In this document: positions 26,564 through 34,806 of the stretch, one piece after another
How the letters are laid out: every line of letters starts with the position of its first letter
How positions within the stretch are numbered: position 1 is the stretch's first letter
Assembly: GCF_004769575.1 (NCBI RefSeq)
Contig: NZ_RQGA01000003.1
Span: 744,001 to 808,000, forward strand
Length of the DNA stretch: 64,000 nucleotides
Reading direction: 5' to 3'
Source of the DNA: Leptospira perdikensis
Lineage (GTDB): Bacteria > Spirochaetota > Leptospiria > Leptospirales > Leptospiraceae
Translations under genes and position numbers: made by a program
The notes under the pieces: model-generated
Told to the model about the DNA's origin: nothing
The model's database searches: none
Seen by the model: only the letters and a program-made list of their open reading frames with translations

Positions 26564-26605
26564 TAGTTTAATATCAAACTACTTAATACTAGATAAATCC
26601 GTCAA
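26564..26605 (-). promoter_or_regulatory. Putative promoter and operator of the DoxX gene
   Basis: An 18-bp palindrome TAGTTTAATATCAAACTA (26564-26581, 16 of 18 symmetric) lies 20 nt upstream of the start. On the minus strand a TTGACG -35-like hexamer (26600-26605) has, 17 nt downstream, a poor -10 (GTAGTT) that overlaps the palindrome. The arrangement is typical of repressor binding over the -10 region. Confidence 0.45.
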
Positions 26606-26624
26606 TCCTAATTTTTGTAAAAAA

Positions 26625-27266
26625 TTAACCTTTTTCGTAAACGAGGAAAATCTCGTTTCCTTTGGCAAAATGGTCTTTTAGAGTCCAGCCGTTCTTATCA
26701 AAATCGGGAAGTTCGGAATTCCTGTCGGCGATTCCCGCAAGACCAGTTTTTCCTATGATGAAAGGAACAATGGTGAGGTAGATTCGATCCACAAGATCTG
26801 CTTCCAAAAAGGAAAAATTGAGTTTGGGCCCACCTTCCAGAAGGACGTTTTTATAACCTTTTCGTTTTAAAATCCCTGTGACTTTTTTGGGATCAATGTC
26901 ATCCGAATCCAGAGCAAAGATCTCGGCTTTGTTCTCTAAACTCGTTTTGATTTCCTTTAAATTGGTTTTTGTACAAATGATGAGAGGGATATGATCGGAT
27001 TCTTCAAAAACATGTTTATCGGGGGGGAGGGTTCCTTTGCGAACTAAAATGACGGGTCTTGGATTTAGGGCATTGGGTACGGCTCGGATTTTGACAATGG
27101 GGTTGTCGTTTAATATAGAGTTTTTTCCTACAAGGATTGCATCCGATTGCGAGCGGTAGACATCCATTTGGGTTTTGTCCTCGCTGGAAGTGAGGCCATA
27201 CCAACGACCATCCGGTCGAACGACCTTTCCGTCCAAGGTCATGGCCATATTGATCGATAATTTCAT
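26625..27266 (-). CDS. RibD C-terminal (dihydrofolate reductase-like) domain protein
   Basis: 213 residues, NADPH-dependent reductase fold. Motifs: SINMAMTLDGKV at the N-terminus, SDAILVGKNSILNDNP, GYKNVLLEGGPKLNFSFLEADLVDRIYLTIVPFIIG. It equals the reductase half of bifunctional RibD with no deaminase half, so it may reduce the pyrimidine in riboflavin synthesis or another pterin-like substrate. It overlaps the upstream Bfd-like gene by ATGA, indicating joint translation. A dedicated deaminase is not in the window. Confidence 0.8.
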   Translation of the reverse strand: MKLSINMAMTLDGKVVRPDGRWYGLTSSEDKTQMDVYRSQSDAILVGKNSILNDNPIVKIRAVPNALNPRPVILVRKGTLPPDKHVFEESDHIPLIICTKTNLKEIKTSLENKAEIFALDSDDIDPKKVTGILKRKGYKNVLLEGGPKLNFSFLEADLVDRIYLTIVPFIIGKTGLAGIADRNSELPDFDKNGWTLKDHFAKGNEIFLVYEKG

Positions 27267-27502
27267 GAAATTTTCCTCCGTGAGAGATTCTGCAATTCGC
27301 GCTGGAGGATGTGGTACACCTGCATCGAACAGGTGCCGCAGCCGGTAGAGGCCCTTGTGGTTTCTCTGATTTGTTCCATTGTCACGGCGCCTGCATGGAT
27401 GGCACGGACTAATTCGTCTTCAGTCACCATTCGACATAAACAGACCCGTTTCGGTCTCATGAGGGAATTTAAATCGAAAGGATCCATACCTGAACTATTC
27501 AT
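27263..27502 (-). CDS. Bfd-like [2Fe-2S]-binding protein
   Basis: 79 residues containing CLC at about 21-23 and CGTC at about 55-58: the CxC...CxxC spacing of bacterioferritin-associated ferredoxin (Bfd/NirB-type [2Fe-2S] domain). Such proteins pass electrons, for example to release iron from bacterioferritin. Here it overlaps the RibD-type reductase gene, so it might serve that enzyme. It starts at ATG 27502 or the later ATG 27487. Divergent from the UMF1 transporter. Confidence 0.75.
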   Translation of the reverse strand: MNSSGMDPFDLNSLMRPKRVCLCRMVTEDELVRAIHAGAVTMEQIRETTRASTGCGTCSMQVYHILQRELQNLSRRKIS

Positions 27503-27571
27503 TTGACAGATTTACGAAAGGGAGGGAAACTCTTTAATTACTTTCAACCAAGGAAAATTCAATCACACTCT

Positions 27572-28927
27572 ATGTCCCAAGACAAAAACCCGGAAGCCAA
27601 AAAGAAAAAAAACCGTGAAATATTCGGTTGGTGTATGTTCGATTTTGCTAATTCTTCGTACACAACGGTCATTATTAGTGTAGTATACTGTGAGATTTTC
27701 ACGAATTTAATTGTTCCTTCGGATCCCAGTTCGGGTGACCCCTTTCAGTATGGCAGGTCGGTCTGGGCCTGGGCACTGGCAGCCTCTTATGTTTTTGTGG
27801 TCTTAACCGGGCCCATATTTGGTGCCATATCCGATTATAGTTCTAAAAAGAAATTTTTTCTATTTTTAAGTTACATCGGCTGTATCATCGCTACCTTTTT
27901 GTTATATTATGTAGAACCTGGAATGGTTTGGTTGGGTTTCGTTTTAGTAGCGATCTCTAATTTTTTCTTTGCCTCTGGGGAAAACTTTGCCTCCAGTTTT
28001 TTACCTTTCCTTGGGGCCAAAGAAGACTTGGGAAAAATTTCCGGTTATGCTTGGGGGATTGGATACTTTGGTGGAATTGGTTCCGTATACATTGCCTCAA
28101 AGTTGGGTGCCATTTCTTTAGATAATTTTGAAAATTTAAAATTAGTGGGACCTTACACGGCTATTTTCTTTTTGATCGCAGCCATCCCAACGTTTCTTTT
28201 CTTAAAAGAACCTCATTTGCCACTCGGTGTTTCACAAAGTTTGAACTATTTCAAAATCGGAAAAGATCGTGTGGTCCAAACTTTAAAAGATGCTAGTAAC
28301 TTCAAAGATTTGATGATTTACTTGGTATCTTTGTTTTTCACTATGGCTGCCCTTGCGATTGTGATTTCTTTTGCATTTATTTATGGTTCCCATGAAATAC
28401 ATATCGAATCGGAACACAAAGAAGCTATGTTTATCTTTATCCAAATTTTTGCAGCCGTGGGTGCGCTTGCTTTTGGTGTGATCCAAGATAGTATAGGGGC
28501 TAAAAAAACTTTTAACCTTACACTTGTTCTCTGGCTATTAACTTGTGGATTGATATATTATGTGCATGATATTACCATTCTTATCAATAGTGTTCTTGGT
28601 AAAAATTGGACAGTGCAGTGGGTTTTTGTTTTTATTTCTTCACTTGCTGGGATGGGACTTGGATCCACACAGTCAGCTTCCAGAGCCCTTGTTGGTATTT
28701 TTAGTCCTGAGTCCAAATCGGGAGAATTTTTTGGGATGTGGGGTTTATCTGGAAAAATTGCAGGTGCTGCCGGACTATTTCTTTTCGGATACATTCAAAC
28801 ACTAGTCACTCTAAGAAATGCCTTCCTTGTTGTTGCTTTCTTTTATTTTTTATCACTACTCATTAACTTATTTGTAAATGAAGAAAGGGGAGTGAAAGCA
28901 GCTCAAGCGTTTCAAGAAAAACCATGA
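27572..28927 (+). CDS. UMF1-family MFS transporter
   Basis: About 451 residues, 11-12 membrane helices, with the UMF1/Atg22-like opening GWCMFDFANSSYTTVIISVVYCEIF. Other MFS motifs include GAISDYSSKKKFFLF between helices 2 and 3, and SRALVGIFSPESKSGEFFGMWGLSGK. Substrate unknown; relatives are proposed amino-acid or sugar exporters. ATG 27572 is preferred, since earlier in-frame codons (TTG 27503) would overlap the divergent Bfd-like promoter. It overlaps the following small gene by ATGA. Confidence 0.85.
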   Translation: MSQDKNPEAKKKKNREIFGWCMFDFANSSYTTVIISVVYCEIFTNLIVPSDPSSGDPFQYGRSVWAWALAASYVFVVLTGPIFGAISDYSSKKKFFLFLSYIGCIIATFLLYYVEPGMVWLGFVLVAISNFFFASGENFASSFLPFLGAKEDLGKISGYAWGIGYFGGIGSVYIASKLGAISLDNFENLKLVGPYTAIFFLIAAIPTFLFLKEPHLPLGVSQSLNYFKIGKDRVVQTLKDASNFKDLMIYLVSLFFTMAALAIVISFAFIYGSHEIHIESEHKEAMFIFIQIFAAVGALAFGVIQDSIGAKKTFNLTLVLWLLTCGLIYYVHDITILINSVLGKNWTVQWVFVFISSLAGMGLGSTQSASRALVGIFSPESKSGEFFGMWGLSGKIAGAAGLFLFGYIQTLVTLRNAFLVVAFFYFLSLLINLFVNEERGVKAAQAFQEKP

Positions 28928-29151
28928 TTATAGAAGACGAGGACGATTTTGAATTACATCAGAGCCAAAGAAATTTGGCTCTCGCAACCATAGATGAACT
29001 CATGTTAACAAAGATGGATTTATTGGATGCAGAAAAAAAAGTGCCTCGTTTTATCAACAATGCACTTTCGTATTTAAAGAGGAAGTATGTGACAGAGGAG
29101 CAAACGATTTCGCAGCTCCTCATCAGTCGGAGGGAAAAACAACAATCCTGA
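28924..29151 (+). CDS. Small acidic helical protein, function unknown
   Basis: 75 residues beginning at the ATGA overlap with the transporter stop, so coupled translation is likely. The N-terminus is acidic (IIEDEDDFELHQSQ) and the rest is predicted helical. No signal peptide or known domain. It could be a small partner of the transporter, but nothing in the sequence proves it. Confidence 0.6.
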   Translation: MIIEDEDDFELHQSQRNLALATIDELMLTKMDLLDAEKKVPRFINNALSYLKRKYVTEEQTISQLLISRREKQQS

Positions 29152-29164
29152 GGAATTGTTTATT

Positions 29165-29974
29165 TTAGTTAGTGTTGTAATCCAGAATTTTCGTAATCAT
29201 TTGTTTTTGGTCCAATTCGATATTTCTGAGTTGGAAAGCCGTTTGTTTCGCAATCTTACGTAACATCTTTTTATAAGATCTCATGATATGTTTCTGTTTG
29301 TCATATGGCAAAGGATCCTTTTCATCATTTAACACCATTGCAATGTCTGGTTCTGCTGGTTGGTTCGGGTCATTCGGCCAAATTGTATCTGATGTAAGGG
29401 ATCTGTAGTATTCCAATCGGATATCGGAATTTGTATCTAACTTAGCTTCGCCTTTTTCATCCTTTTCTGTACTTTCTGATTTAGGAGAAGGGTTTACGAG
29501 TCTTCTCATTTCTTTTACATGGATGGTTCCATCGGCATTCACTCGGCGAAAAGCAAGGATGATTTTGTCTAGGTCGCTATAATCTTCTTTTGGATAAATA
29601 TAAGCAATCCCGTCATACAAAAATACTGTCGGATAATCAATGTAAGACTGTCCTTGAGGGAGTTTGATTTCTAGATAGGGTTTCCCATCTTTATCTTTTT
29701 TATAAAGTTCTTTGTGTGATTCTGGAGTGTGTGCCAAATATTGAGCGGCTGTTTTATCCACACCCAAATCTTGTAGTTTTTTAATTTTCTTCAAGTTCCC
29801 ACTGATACTAGCGTGGAGGGTATCGATTTCGTTATCTCCAAATCCGTTTTTTCTTTGAAGGTCGATTTGTTTTTGGGTCTCTCGTTCCTTTAAGGTGGCA
29901 GAGGCCGGTTTTTCAGCATTAACTGCCGAAATCCCAAGAAGGAAAAAAAGTGTGATGGAGAATCGTAGAATCAT
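29165..29974 (-). CDS. Exported helical protein, function unknown
   Basis: 269 residues with a clear signal peptide (RFSITLFFLLGISAVNA, cleaved after about 20). The mature protein is charged: a long N-terminal helical region (22-90), a small beta section (LPQGQSYIDYPTVFLYDGIAYIYP), and a basic C-terminal helix. No cysteines or membrane helices, so periplasmic. Size and composition recall leptospiral flagellar-sheath Fcp proteins, but I cannot confirm this. GAGGT lies 6 nt ahead of ATG 29974 and a strong-looking promoter lies just upstream, so it may be well expressed. Confidence 0.7.
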   Translation of the reverse strand: MILRFSITLFFLLGISAVNAEKPASATLKERETQKQIDLQRKNGFGDNEIDTLHASISGNLKKIKKLQDLGVDKTAAQYLAHTPESHKELYKKDKDGKPYLEIKLPQGQSYIDYPTVFLYDGIAYIYPKEDYSDLDKIILAFRRVNADGTIHVKEMRRLVNPSPKSESTEKDEKGEAKLDTNSDIRLEYYRSLTSDTIWPNDPNQPAEPDIAMVLNDEKDPLPYDKQKHIMRSYKKMLRKIAKQTAFQLRNIELDQKQMITKILDYNTN

Positions 29975-29998
29975 GACGTACCTCAGAGATTTCTGTCT

Positions 29999-30026
29999 TT
30001 TATAGTATCGAATCCTTCCTTGTCGA
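29999..30026 (-). promoter_or_regulatory. Promoter of the exported protein at 29165-29974
   Basis: On the minus strand TCGACA (30021-30026) and TATAAA (29999-30004) are separated by 16 nt, each matching the sigma-70 consensus at five of six positions. Transcription would start near 29992, giving a leader of about 18 nt. Confidence 0.6.
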
Positions 30027-30043
30027 TTCTTGAATGGACTGAC

Positions 30044-31090
30044 TCAGATTTTTCTGGAAGAAAAAAAACGTACCAAGGACTGGAACAGGTCCTGTTCGGC
30101 TTCTTTGGCTTTGGGAATCAGTCCTGTCAATTGGATGTATCCGTGGACAAGGGAGGGAAAATGACGTTCTTCCACTTTGACCCCGGCCGATTGGAGGTGT
30201 TTGGCATAAGTTTCCCCTTCTTCACGGAGAGGGTCGTAGCCGGCAATTCCAATGTAAGTCGGAGGGAGGCCTTTGAGTTCTTTGGGGTCCGCAAGGACGG
30301 GAGAGTTGGTATGAAGGAGTCGATCCTTTTGGTTCGGAAGGTAATTTTGGATGAACCACCGCATGATAGAACGTGTTAGGACATAACGTTCTCCAAAAAG
30401 TTCATATGTTTCTGATTCCTTAGATGTATCAAGCATCGGGTAAAGAAGGGCTTGAAAAATAGGAACAGGGATCTTATCTTTTTTGGCTCTCAAACAAAGA
30501 GAAGTTGCGAGGAGGGCACCAGCACTATCACCACAAACAGCAATGGCATTGGGTGATCCTCCAAACAAATAGGCAGAATTACGAACATATTGGTAAGCAA
30601 GCCAAACATCATCATGTGCTGCTGGGTATGGATGTTCAGGGGCCAAACGATAATCTACTGCAATCACGATGCTCTTTGTGTAATGAGACATTTTACGACA
30701 GAAATTATCATGAGTTTCTAAATTGCCAATGGTCAGACCACCACCGTGAAAGAAGAGTATGGTGGGGAGATTTCTTTTTTGAGGATTTGCGTTGTAGACT
30801 CGGATAGGAATGAAAGAGGCACTAGGAGTGGGAATGAGTTTGTCTTCGATGTGTGGGATGGGAAATTCCGGTTCATCGAAGATCCGCATTTGATCGCGGT
30901 AGTGTCTACGTGCCTTTTCAGGACTCATTTGTTCCATTTTGGGAAGGAATCTGGCAATGTTACATGCTAATGCACAACGCGGATCCAATTGGTTTGTTTC
31001 CGGTTGATTGTTTTTTCGTGCCAAAGTGGAAATCCAATGTTCGGGTAACGAAAAGACAAGTTGTGCGACTGATTTTTTGATACCTAACAT
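30044..31090 (-). CDS. HSL-family alpha/beta-hydrolase (esterase/lipase)
   Basis: 348 residues of hormone-sensitive-lipase type. Oxyanion-hole motif FFHGGGLTIG, nucleophile elbow GDSAGALLA, and acid/base region YDPLREEGETYA...LVHGY give a complete Ser-Asp-His triad. An N-terminal cap of about 75 residues precedes the fold. Likely cleaves short acyl esters; no signal peptide, so cytoplasmic. It shares one base with the DUF2779 gene upstream and closes that operon. Confidence 0.9.
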   Translation of the reverse strand: MLGIKKSVAQLVFSLPEHWISTLARKNNQPETNQLDPRCALACNIARFLPKMEQMSPEKARRHYRDQMRIFDEPEFPIPHIEDKLIPTPSASFIPIRVYNANPQKRNLPTILFFHGGGLTIGNLETHDNFCRKMSHYTKSIVIAVDYRLAPEHPYPAAHDDVWLAYQYVRNSAYLFGGSPNAIAVCGDSAGALLATSLCLRAKKDKIPVPIFQALLYPMLDTSKESETYELFGERYVLTRSIMRWFIQNYLPNQKDRLLHTNSPVLADPKELKGLPPTYIGIAGYDPLREEGETYAKHLQSAGVKVEERHFPSLVHGYIQLTGLIPKAKEAEQDLFQSLVRFFSSRKI

Positions 31091-32595
31091 TAAATAACCG
31101 ATAATCGTTCTAATAACATTCTATAGATTAAAAACAAACCATAACTATCGAGTTTGCAGTAAGCTATCAAATCCTCCAGAACACGTTTTTTTTCTTCGGC
31201 TGTCACCTGCTTTTTTATTAATCTTAAATATTGGTAATTTGCATCTTGTCCTTCGCGAATGGAAAGTCCTCCATGGCTTTCTGTACTAAAACAAGGCAGT
31301 ATTTCTTTGAGCGATGCTTTCCCATTTTGGCCTGGATGGTAGATCCAAAGTTTTTTAAAAGGCAAGGCAAGGTCGATGAACATCGATTTGGCTCTTTCCC
31401 AGAACTCTAAAAATTCGGGGAAGGCTGTGGCTGTCTCTTGGATGATGAGTTTTTCAAAGAAATCATTGAAGGAGAAGATGGTGATTCCTTCCGGTAGGTC
31501 TTTTTGTAATTGGGTTAAGACGGGAACTCTAGGATCTGTGCCCACATCTTCATGTAAGTAGGTTTTATGTGTGAGGATATCGTTTTCTCTATCCCAAATA
31601 TGTAAGGAATAGAGGTAGGGAACATGTTGGAACGGTCTTGTCTCGGGATAAAGAGGGAAATACGGATTTATGGACTCAAAATCTAGGAAAGCTACAGTTT
31701 TTGTAACATTTGTTAGGTAATTTTCAAAGGCATTTTTGTCAAAGTAGGTTTTGTTTGAGATATGTGCCTGTTTTTGAATCCTTTGGATGGGTGTGAGTTC
31801 TGAATCGGGAACAGATTCGTACGAATTGTACCCCATTGCAAACCACTGTTTTGCTAATTCTGAACTGTCTCGGAAATCAAAAACCTCTTTGGCATTTTCT
31901 TTTCCTTTCGCACAATGAATTGGAGATAAACAGGTTTTTAGAGATCGGCAACTCGGTTTAGAATCGAGAAAAGAAAATCGTACAGATTGTTCGCCTGTTT
32001 TTTTAACTTCTTCCAGAAACTGTTTCCACTCCTCATCGCGAGTCACCATTTCCGCGTCCATTCGGGGAGTTATGTCTTCTATGAGAAGGTAGTCTTCGGG
32101 AGCGATGGTACCACCGGGAAAGATGTATTTAGTTTGGATGCGGATGAGTTTGTATCCGACGATGTGGAGTGACATTCCCTCTGCTACTTGTTTGTGAAAG
32201 TAAAAAGAACGAAGGATGTCTTGTTTGACAGAACCAATCGGGCGAAAGTCCCAAAGAATCCAACCGTCTCTTTCAGAATCATACTCCAAATACTCAACAG
32301 TAGATACAAAATTTTGAAAACGAAGATGAGCATGAAAAATCGATTTTTTTTTCGAAATCCATTCTGTGGTTTTTTGAATACTCTCTTCCTTATCCATTGT
32401 TTTTTCAACGGATATAGATTCGGAAAATTGACTTTTACAAAGTTGGAGAAAGTCTCCCCACTCCAAGTAACCACCGTAAGATGAACTGGATGGTTTAGGA
32501 ACGAGTCCTTCTCTTACCAAATGGAAGGCATTGTTACAACGTAGGTATTGTAAAAATTGAGACTTGGTAACAGGTGTAATAGCTAAATCAAACAA
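31090..32595 (-). CDS. DUF2779 protein: Cas4-like nuclease plus DEDD exonuclease-like domain
   Basis: 501 residues. The N-terminus (TPVTKSQFLQYLRCNNAFHL, C20) resembles the opening of Cas4/RecB-type PD-(D/E)XK nucleases. A cysteine trio CRSLKTCLSPIHC (about 216-228) would complete a Cas4-like iron-sulfur site with C20. The C-terminal DUF2779 region shows DEDD exonuclease-like motifs: AFLDFESI (about 303), FSFNDFFEKL, and AYCKLD near the end. It overlaps the WYL regulator gene by 8 nt and abuts the esterase. This double-nuclease reading is my inference from motifs; the family has no established function that I know of. Confidence 0.7.
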   Translation of the reverse strand: MFDLAITPVTKSQFLQYLRCNNAFHLVREGLVPKPSSSSYGGYLEWGDFLQLCKSQFSESISVEKTMDKEESIQKTTEWISKKKSIFHAHLRFQNFVSTVEYLEYDSERDGWILWDFRPIGSVKQDILRSFYFHKQVAEGMSLHIVGYKLIRIQTKYIFPGGTIAPEDYLLIEDITPRMDAEMVTRDEEWKQFLEEVKKTGEQSVRFSFLDSKPSCRSLKTCLSPIHCAKGKENAKEVFDFRDSSELAKQWFAMGYNSYESVPDSELTPIQRIQKQAHISNKTYFDKNAFENYLTNVTKTVAFLDFESINPYFPLYPETRPFQHVPYLYSLHIWDRENDILTHKTYLHEDVGTDPRVPVLTQLQKDLPEGITIFSFNDFFEKLIIQETATAFPEFLEFWERAKSMFIDLALPFKKLWIYHPGQNGKASLKEILPCFSTESHGGLSIREGQDANYQYLRLIKKQVTAEEKKRVLEDLIAYCKLDSYGLFLIYRMLLERLSVI

Positions 32596-33580
32596 ATTGA
32601 TATAAGTCTTCCCAATGTTTTGTATAAGATAGAAAATTTTTGTTCCAAACTTCGGAACTCGAAACTAGAGCTTCTGGAGAAAGAACAAAAAATTGGAAGA
32701 GTGCATTTTGGTTTGTTGTTTTGACCAGATATTCGTCTCTCACTTTTTCAAAACTGGCTCCTTCCAAAAACAACTTCCAACGATCTTCATAATCAGGATG
32801 GATTTGGAAGGGAATTTCTATTTCTGGATGTTTTTTTAGCAACAAAGGATGAAAGTTTAAATCTGGGTTTGTAATTTTAAGATTGGATAGGAATTCTTCT
32901 TTCGATTCTTTTTTCACAACGATTCTCGGAAGGATAAACCGGCGTAAGGATTTTTTTCCACGGTCATAAGCGAGTAAATAGAAGTCGGTTGTATTTTTAC
33001 GAACGAGACGGTATGGTTCAATGACCCTTTCACTTGGATCATATCCGTATTGGACAGTAAGAGCTCTTTTGTCTTTTATCGCTTGTAGGATTTTTTCTGT
33101 ATGTGAGGAGTCCGGTGTTTCTGCTGATTCCGATTCTTCTTTTGGTTGTTTGGCAAACCTAGGAATGAGGTCCAAATGGTGAGAGAATAGTTTTTGCGAA
33201 AGACTGAAACTTTCCTGTGTGGGTTCTGTGGCAAATAATACTTGTGATAGGTATTCTAACTCTTCTTTGGTGAACTTTAGAGATTTTTGGATTGATTCTT
33301 TTTCTAAATAATAAGGGAAGTAGTCTTCGGACTGATATCCAAACTGGGCCACTTTGATATTGAATCCAAGGCTTTTTAATTGGTTCAGGTCGCGGTAGAG
33401 TTTTTTGCGATCTGATTCAATATCCTCATTTTTATAGAACCTAGGCATAATATTGCGAAATTTTTGGAAGCTGATTCCTTTGGGTTCGCGGAGTAGATTG
33501 AAAAGTAATGCAAAGAGACGAACCTCTGTCTCATTCATTTTTTTCACTTCAATCATAGGGAAGTCTTCAAAAGAAGTCAT
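32588..33580 (-). CDS. WYL-domain transcriptional regulator
   Basis: About 330 residues. The N-terminal winged helix-turn-helix (VRLFALLFNLLREPKGISFQKF...DRKKLYRDLNQLKSLGF) is of the PafC/DeoR type. The central WYL domain (about 170-240) has LTVQYGYDPSERVIEPYRLVRKNTTDFYLLAYDRGKKSLRRF-type features, and a C-terminal extension (WCX-like) follows. WYL proteins sense ligands or nucleic acids and often control DNA-damage or defence genes. I start it at ATG 33580, preceded by GGGAAG; a longer frame to 33811 runs antisense into the next gene. Overlap with DUF2779 suggests it controls that operon. Confidence 0.85.
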   Translation of the reverse strand: MTSFEDFPMIEVKKMNETEVRLFALLFNLLREPKGISFQKFRNIMPRFYKNEDIESDRKKLYRDLNQLKSLGFNIKVAQFGYQSEDYFPYYLEKESIQKSLKFTKEELEYLSQVLFATEPTQESFSLSQKLFSHHLDLIPRFAKQPKEESESAETPDSSHTEKILQAIKDKRALTVQYGYDPSERVIEPYRLVRKNTTDFYLLAYDRGKKSLRRFILPRIVVKKESKEEFLSNLKITNPDLNFHPLLLKKHPEIEIPFQIHPDYEDRWKLFLEGASFEKVRDEYLVKTTNQNALFQFFVLSPEALVSSSEVWNKNFLSYTKHWEDLYQFV

Positions 33581-33643
33581 ATCTTCCCAAATTGTTTGTT
33601 TTTTTGATTCCGAAAAGTAGAAAATGAAAAAAACTGGAAAAGT

Positions 33644-34408
33644 ATGCGAATCACAGGCCTCATCCTTAGTCTCTCCTTGTTTCTGCAATGTGCAACTTAT
33701 TGGAAAAATCGTAAAAATGACTTTCAAGACATTGTCACCATTGGGGCCGAAACTCCTATGTATGGAGCAGCTGTTAAAGTAGGTCCTTTGCCCATTGGAG
33801 TTCTCTTCCAAGGAGGAGAGTCGGAGATGGGAAAAAAAGATTTAGGTCGTGGTGTTGGTCTTCGTGGCGGTCAGTTCGGAACTTATCATTCTCAACAACT
33901 CGTCTTTGGTATATTAGGTGGCGAAAGTTTTCATTCAGGCCTTCCCACAATGGATGCTAAAGGGAATTGGCTTGTGGATAAAAAAGGAATCCCTCTCACT
34001 AATGAAGAAAGAGCCAATATCAAAAGTTATAAGATGCGTTATTATTCTTATTGGTACGATCCTGTAAAAGATCGTAAAAGACGAAAAAAAGAACATTTTC
34101 GTCGAGAGTTAACAAAGGACTTAGTCGCCTCAACTGGACAAAAGGAATTTTTAGTTTATCTCCCTCCGGAAGACCAAAAACCTTTTGGATATCCACCTGG
34201 TTACTCTTGGAATGTGGAGTTTGCTGCAGGACTTTATGGCGGTGCGAGGGTGGGATTTAATGTTGCGGAAGCTTTTGATTTTTTGTTAGGTTTCACCACC
34301 GTTGATTTGTTAGATGATGATGTGGAAGGAAAGGTGAAACCAAGTTTTCCTGGTTTTCCTTTCCCCGCTCCTACTGATGCGGAAACAGAGTCTCCATCAG
34401 AGGAATGA
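33644..34408 (+). CDS. Leptospira-type lipoprotein, function unknown
   Basis: 254 residues with signal peptide and lipobox FLQC (Cys about 16). The sequence after it, TYWKNRKNDFQDIVTIGAETPMYGAAVKVGPLPIGVLF, resembles a recurrent leptospiral lipoprotein type with Gly-rich beta segments. A Lys/Arg-rich stretch occurs near 145 and an acidic/proline tail ends the protein. Divergent from the WYL gene (63 nt), convergent with the next. Likely surface- or periplasm-anchored. Confidence 0.7.
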   Translation: MRITGLILSLSLFLQCATYWKNRKNDFQDIVTIGAETPMYGAAVKVGPLPIGVLFQGGESEMGKKDLGRGVGLRGGQFGTYHSQQLVFGILGGESFHSGLPTMDAKGNWLVDKKGIPLTNEERANIKSYKMRYYSYWYDPVKDRKRRKKEHFRRELTKDLVASTGQKEFLVYLPPEDQKPFGYPPGYSWNVEFAAGLYGGARVGFNVAEAFDFLLGFTTVDLLDDDVEGKVKPSFPGFPFPAPTDAETESPSEE

Positions 34409-34410
34409 TT

Positions 34411-34773
34411 TTATAGTTTGAAGTCTTTGGCTGTGATTTTGTTTTTTGGATCAAAAGTAAGTTTCAAAAACTTTTCTACTGTATCTGGTTTTTCTTTCAA
34501 AGTGTAGTATTGTTCTGGAACATCACGATCTTCTGCAAAATACCATACCATCACGGTTCCGCTAGGATCGATTGATTTTTCAGTCGATTTTCCAAGAACC
34601 GCTTCTGTTTTTACTAATCCATCACCCACTTTAATCATATCGATTTCTAATTTACGGAGTGCTGTGTGTGGATGAACTTTATTACTTCCCGCTTGTACTT
34701 TGTTTCCTGAAGTGCAGGAAACTAAGAAAAGAATCGAAGTGAGTGTGCTGAGTATCAAAAGTTTTTTGATCAT
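34411..34773 (-). CDS. Small lipoprotein, SmpA/OmlA-like
   Basis: 120 residues; lipobox LVSC (Cys about 20). The mature part, IKVGDGLVKTEAVLGKSTEKS followed by VMVWYFAEDRD, resembles the SmpA/OmlA (BamE) fold, which supports outer-membrane protein assembly or inhibits enzymes. Too divergent to call BamE. Convergent with the previous lipoprotein gene, 2 nt between stops. Confidence 0.6.
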   Translation of the reverse strand: MIKKLLILSTLTSILFLVSCTSGNKVQAGSNKVHPHTALRKLEIDMIKVGDGLVKTEAVLGKSTEKSIDPSGTVMVWYFAEDRDVPEQYYTLKEKPDTVEKFLKLTFDPKNKITAKDFKL

Positions 34774-34806
34774 AAACCTTACCTTAAGATGGACTAAGGG
34801 AAGATT

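Noticed and set aside
29165..29974. Assignment as a flagellar coiling protein (Fcp)
   Set aside because: Size and signal peptide fit, but I could not match any specific motif, so only the exported nature is reported.
33581..33811. Longer N-terminus for the WYL regulator
   Set aside because: It runs antisense over the start of the lipoprotein gene at 33644, and ATG 33580 has its own Shine-Dalgarno.
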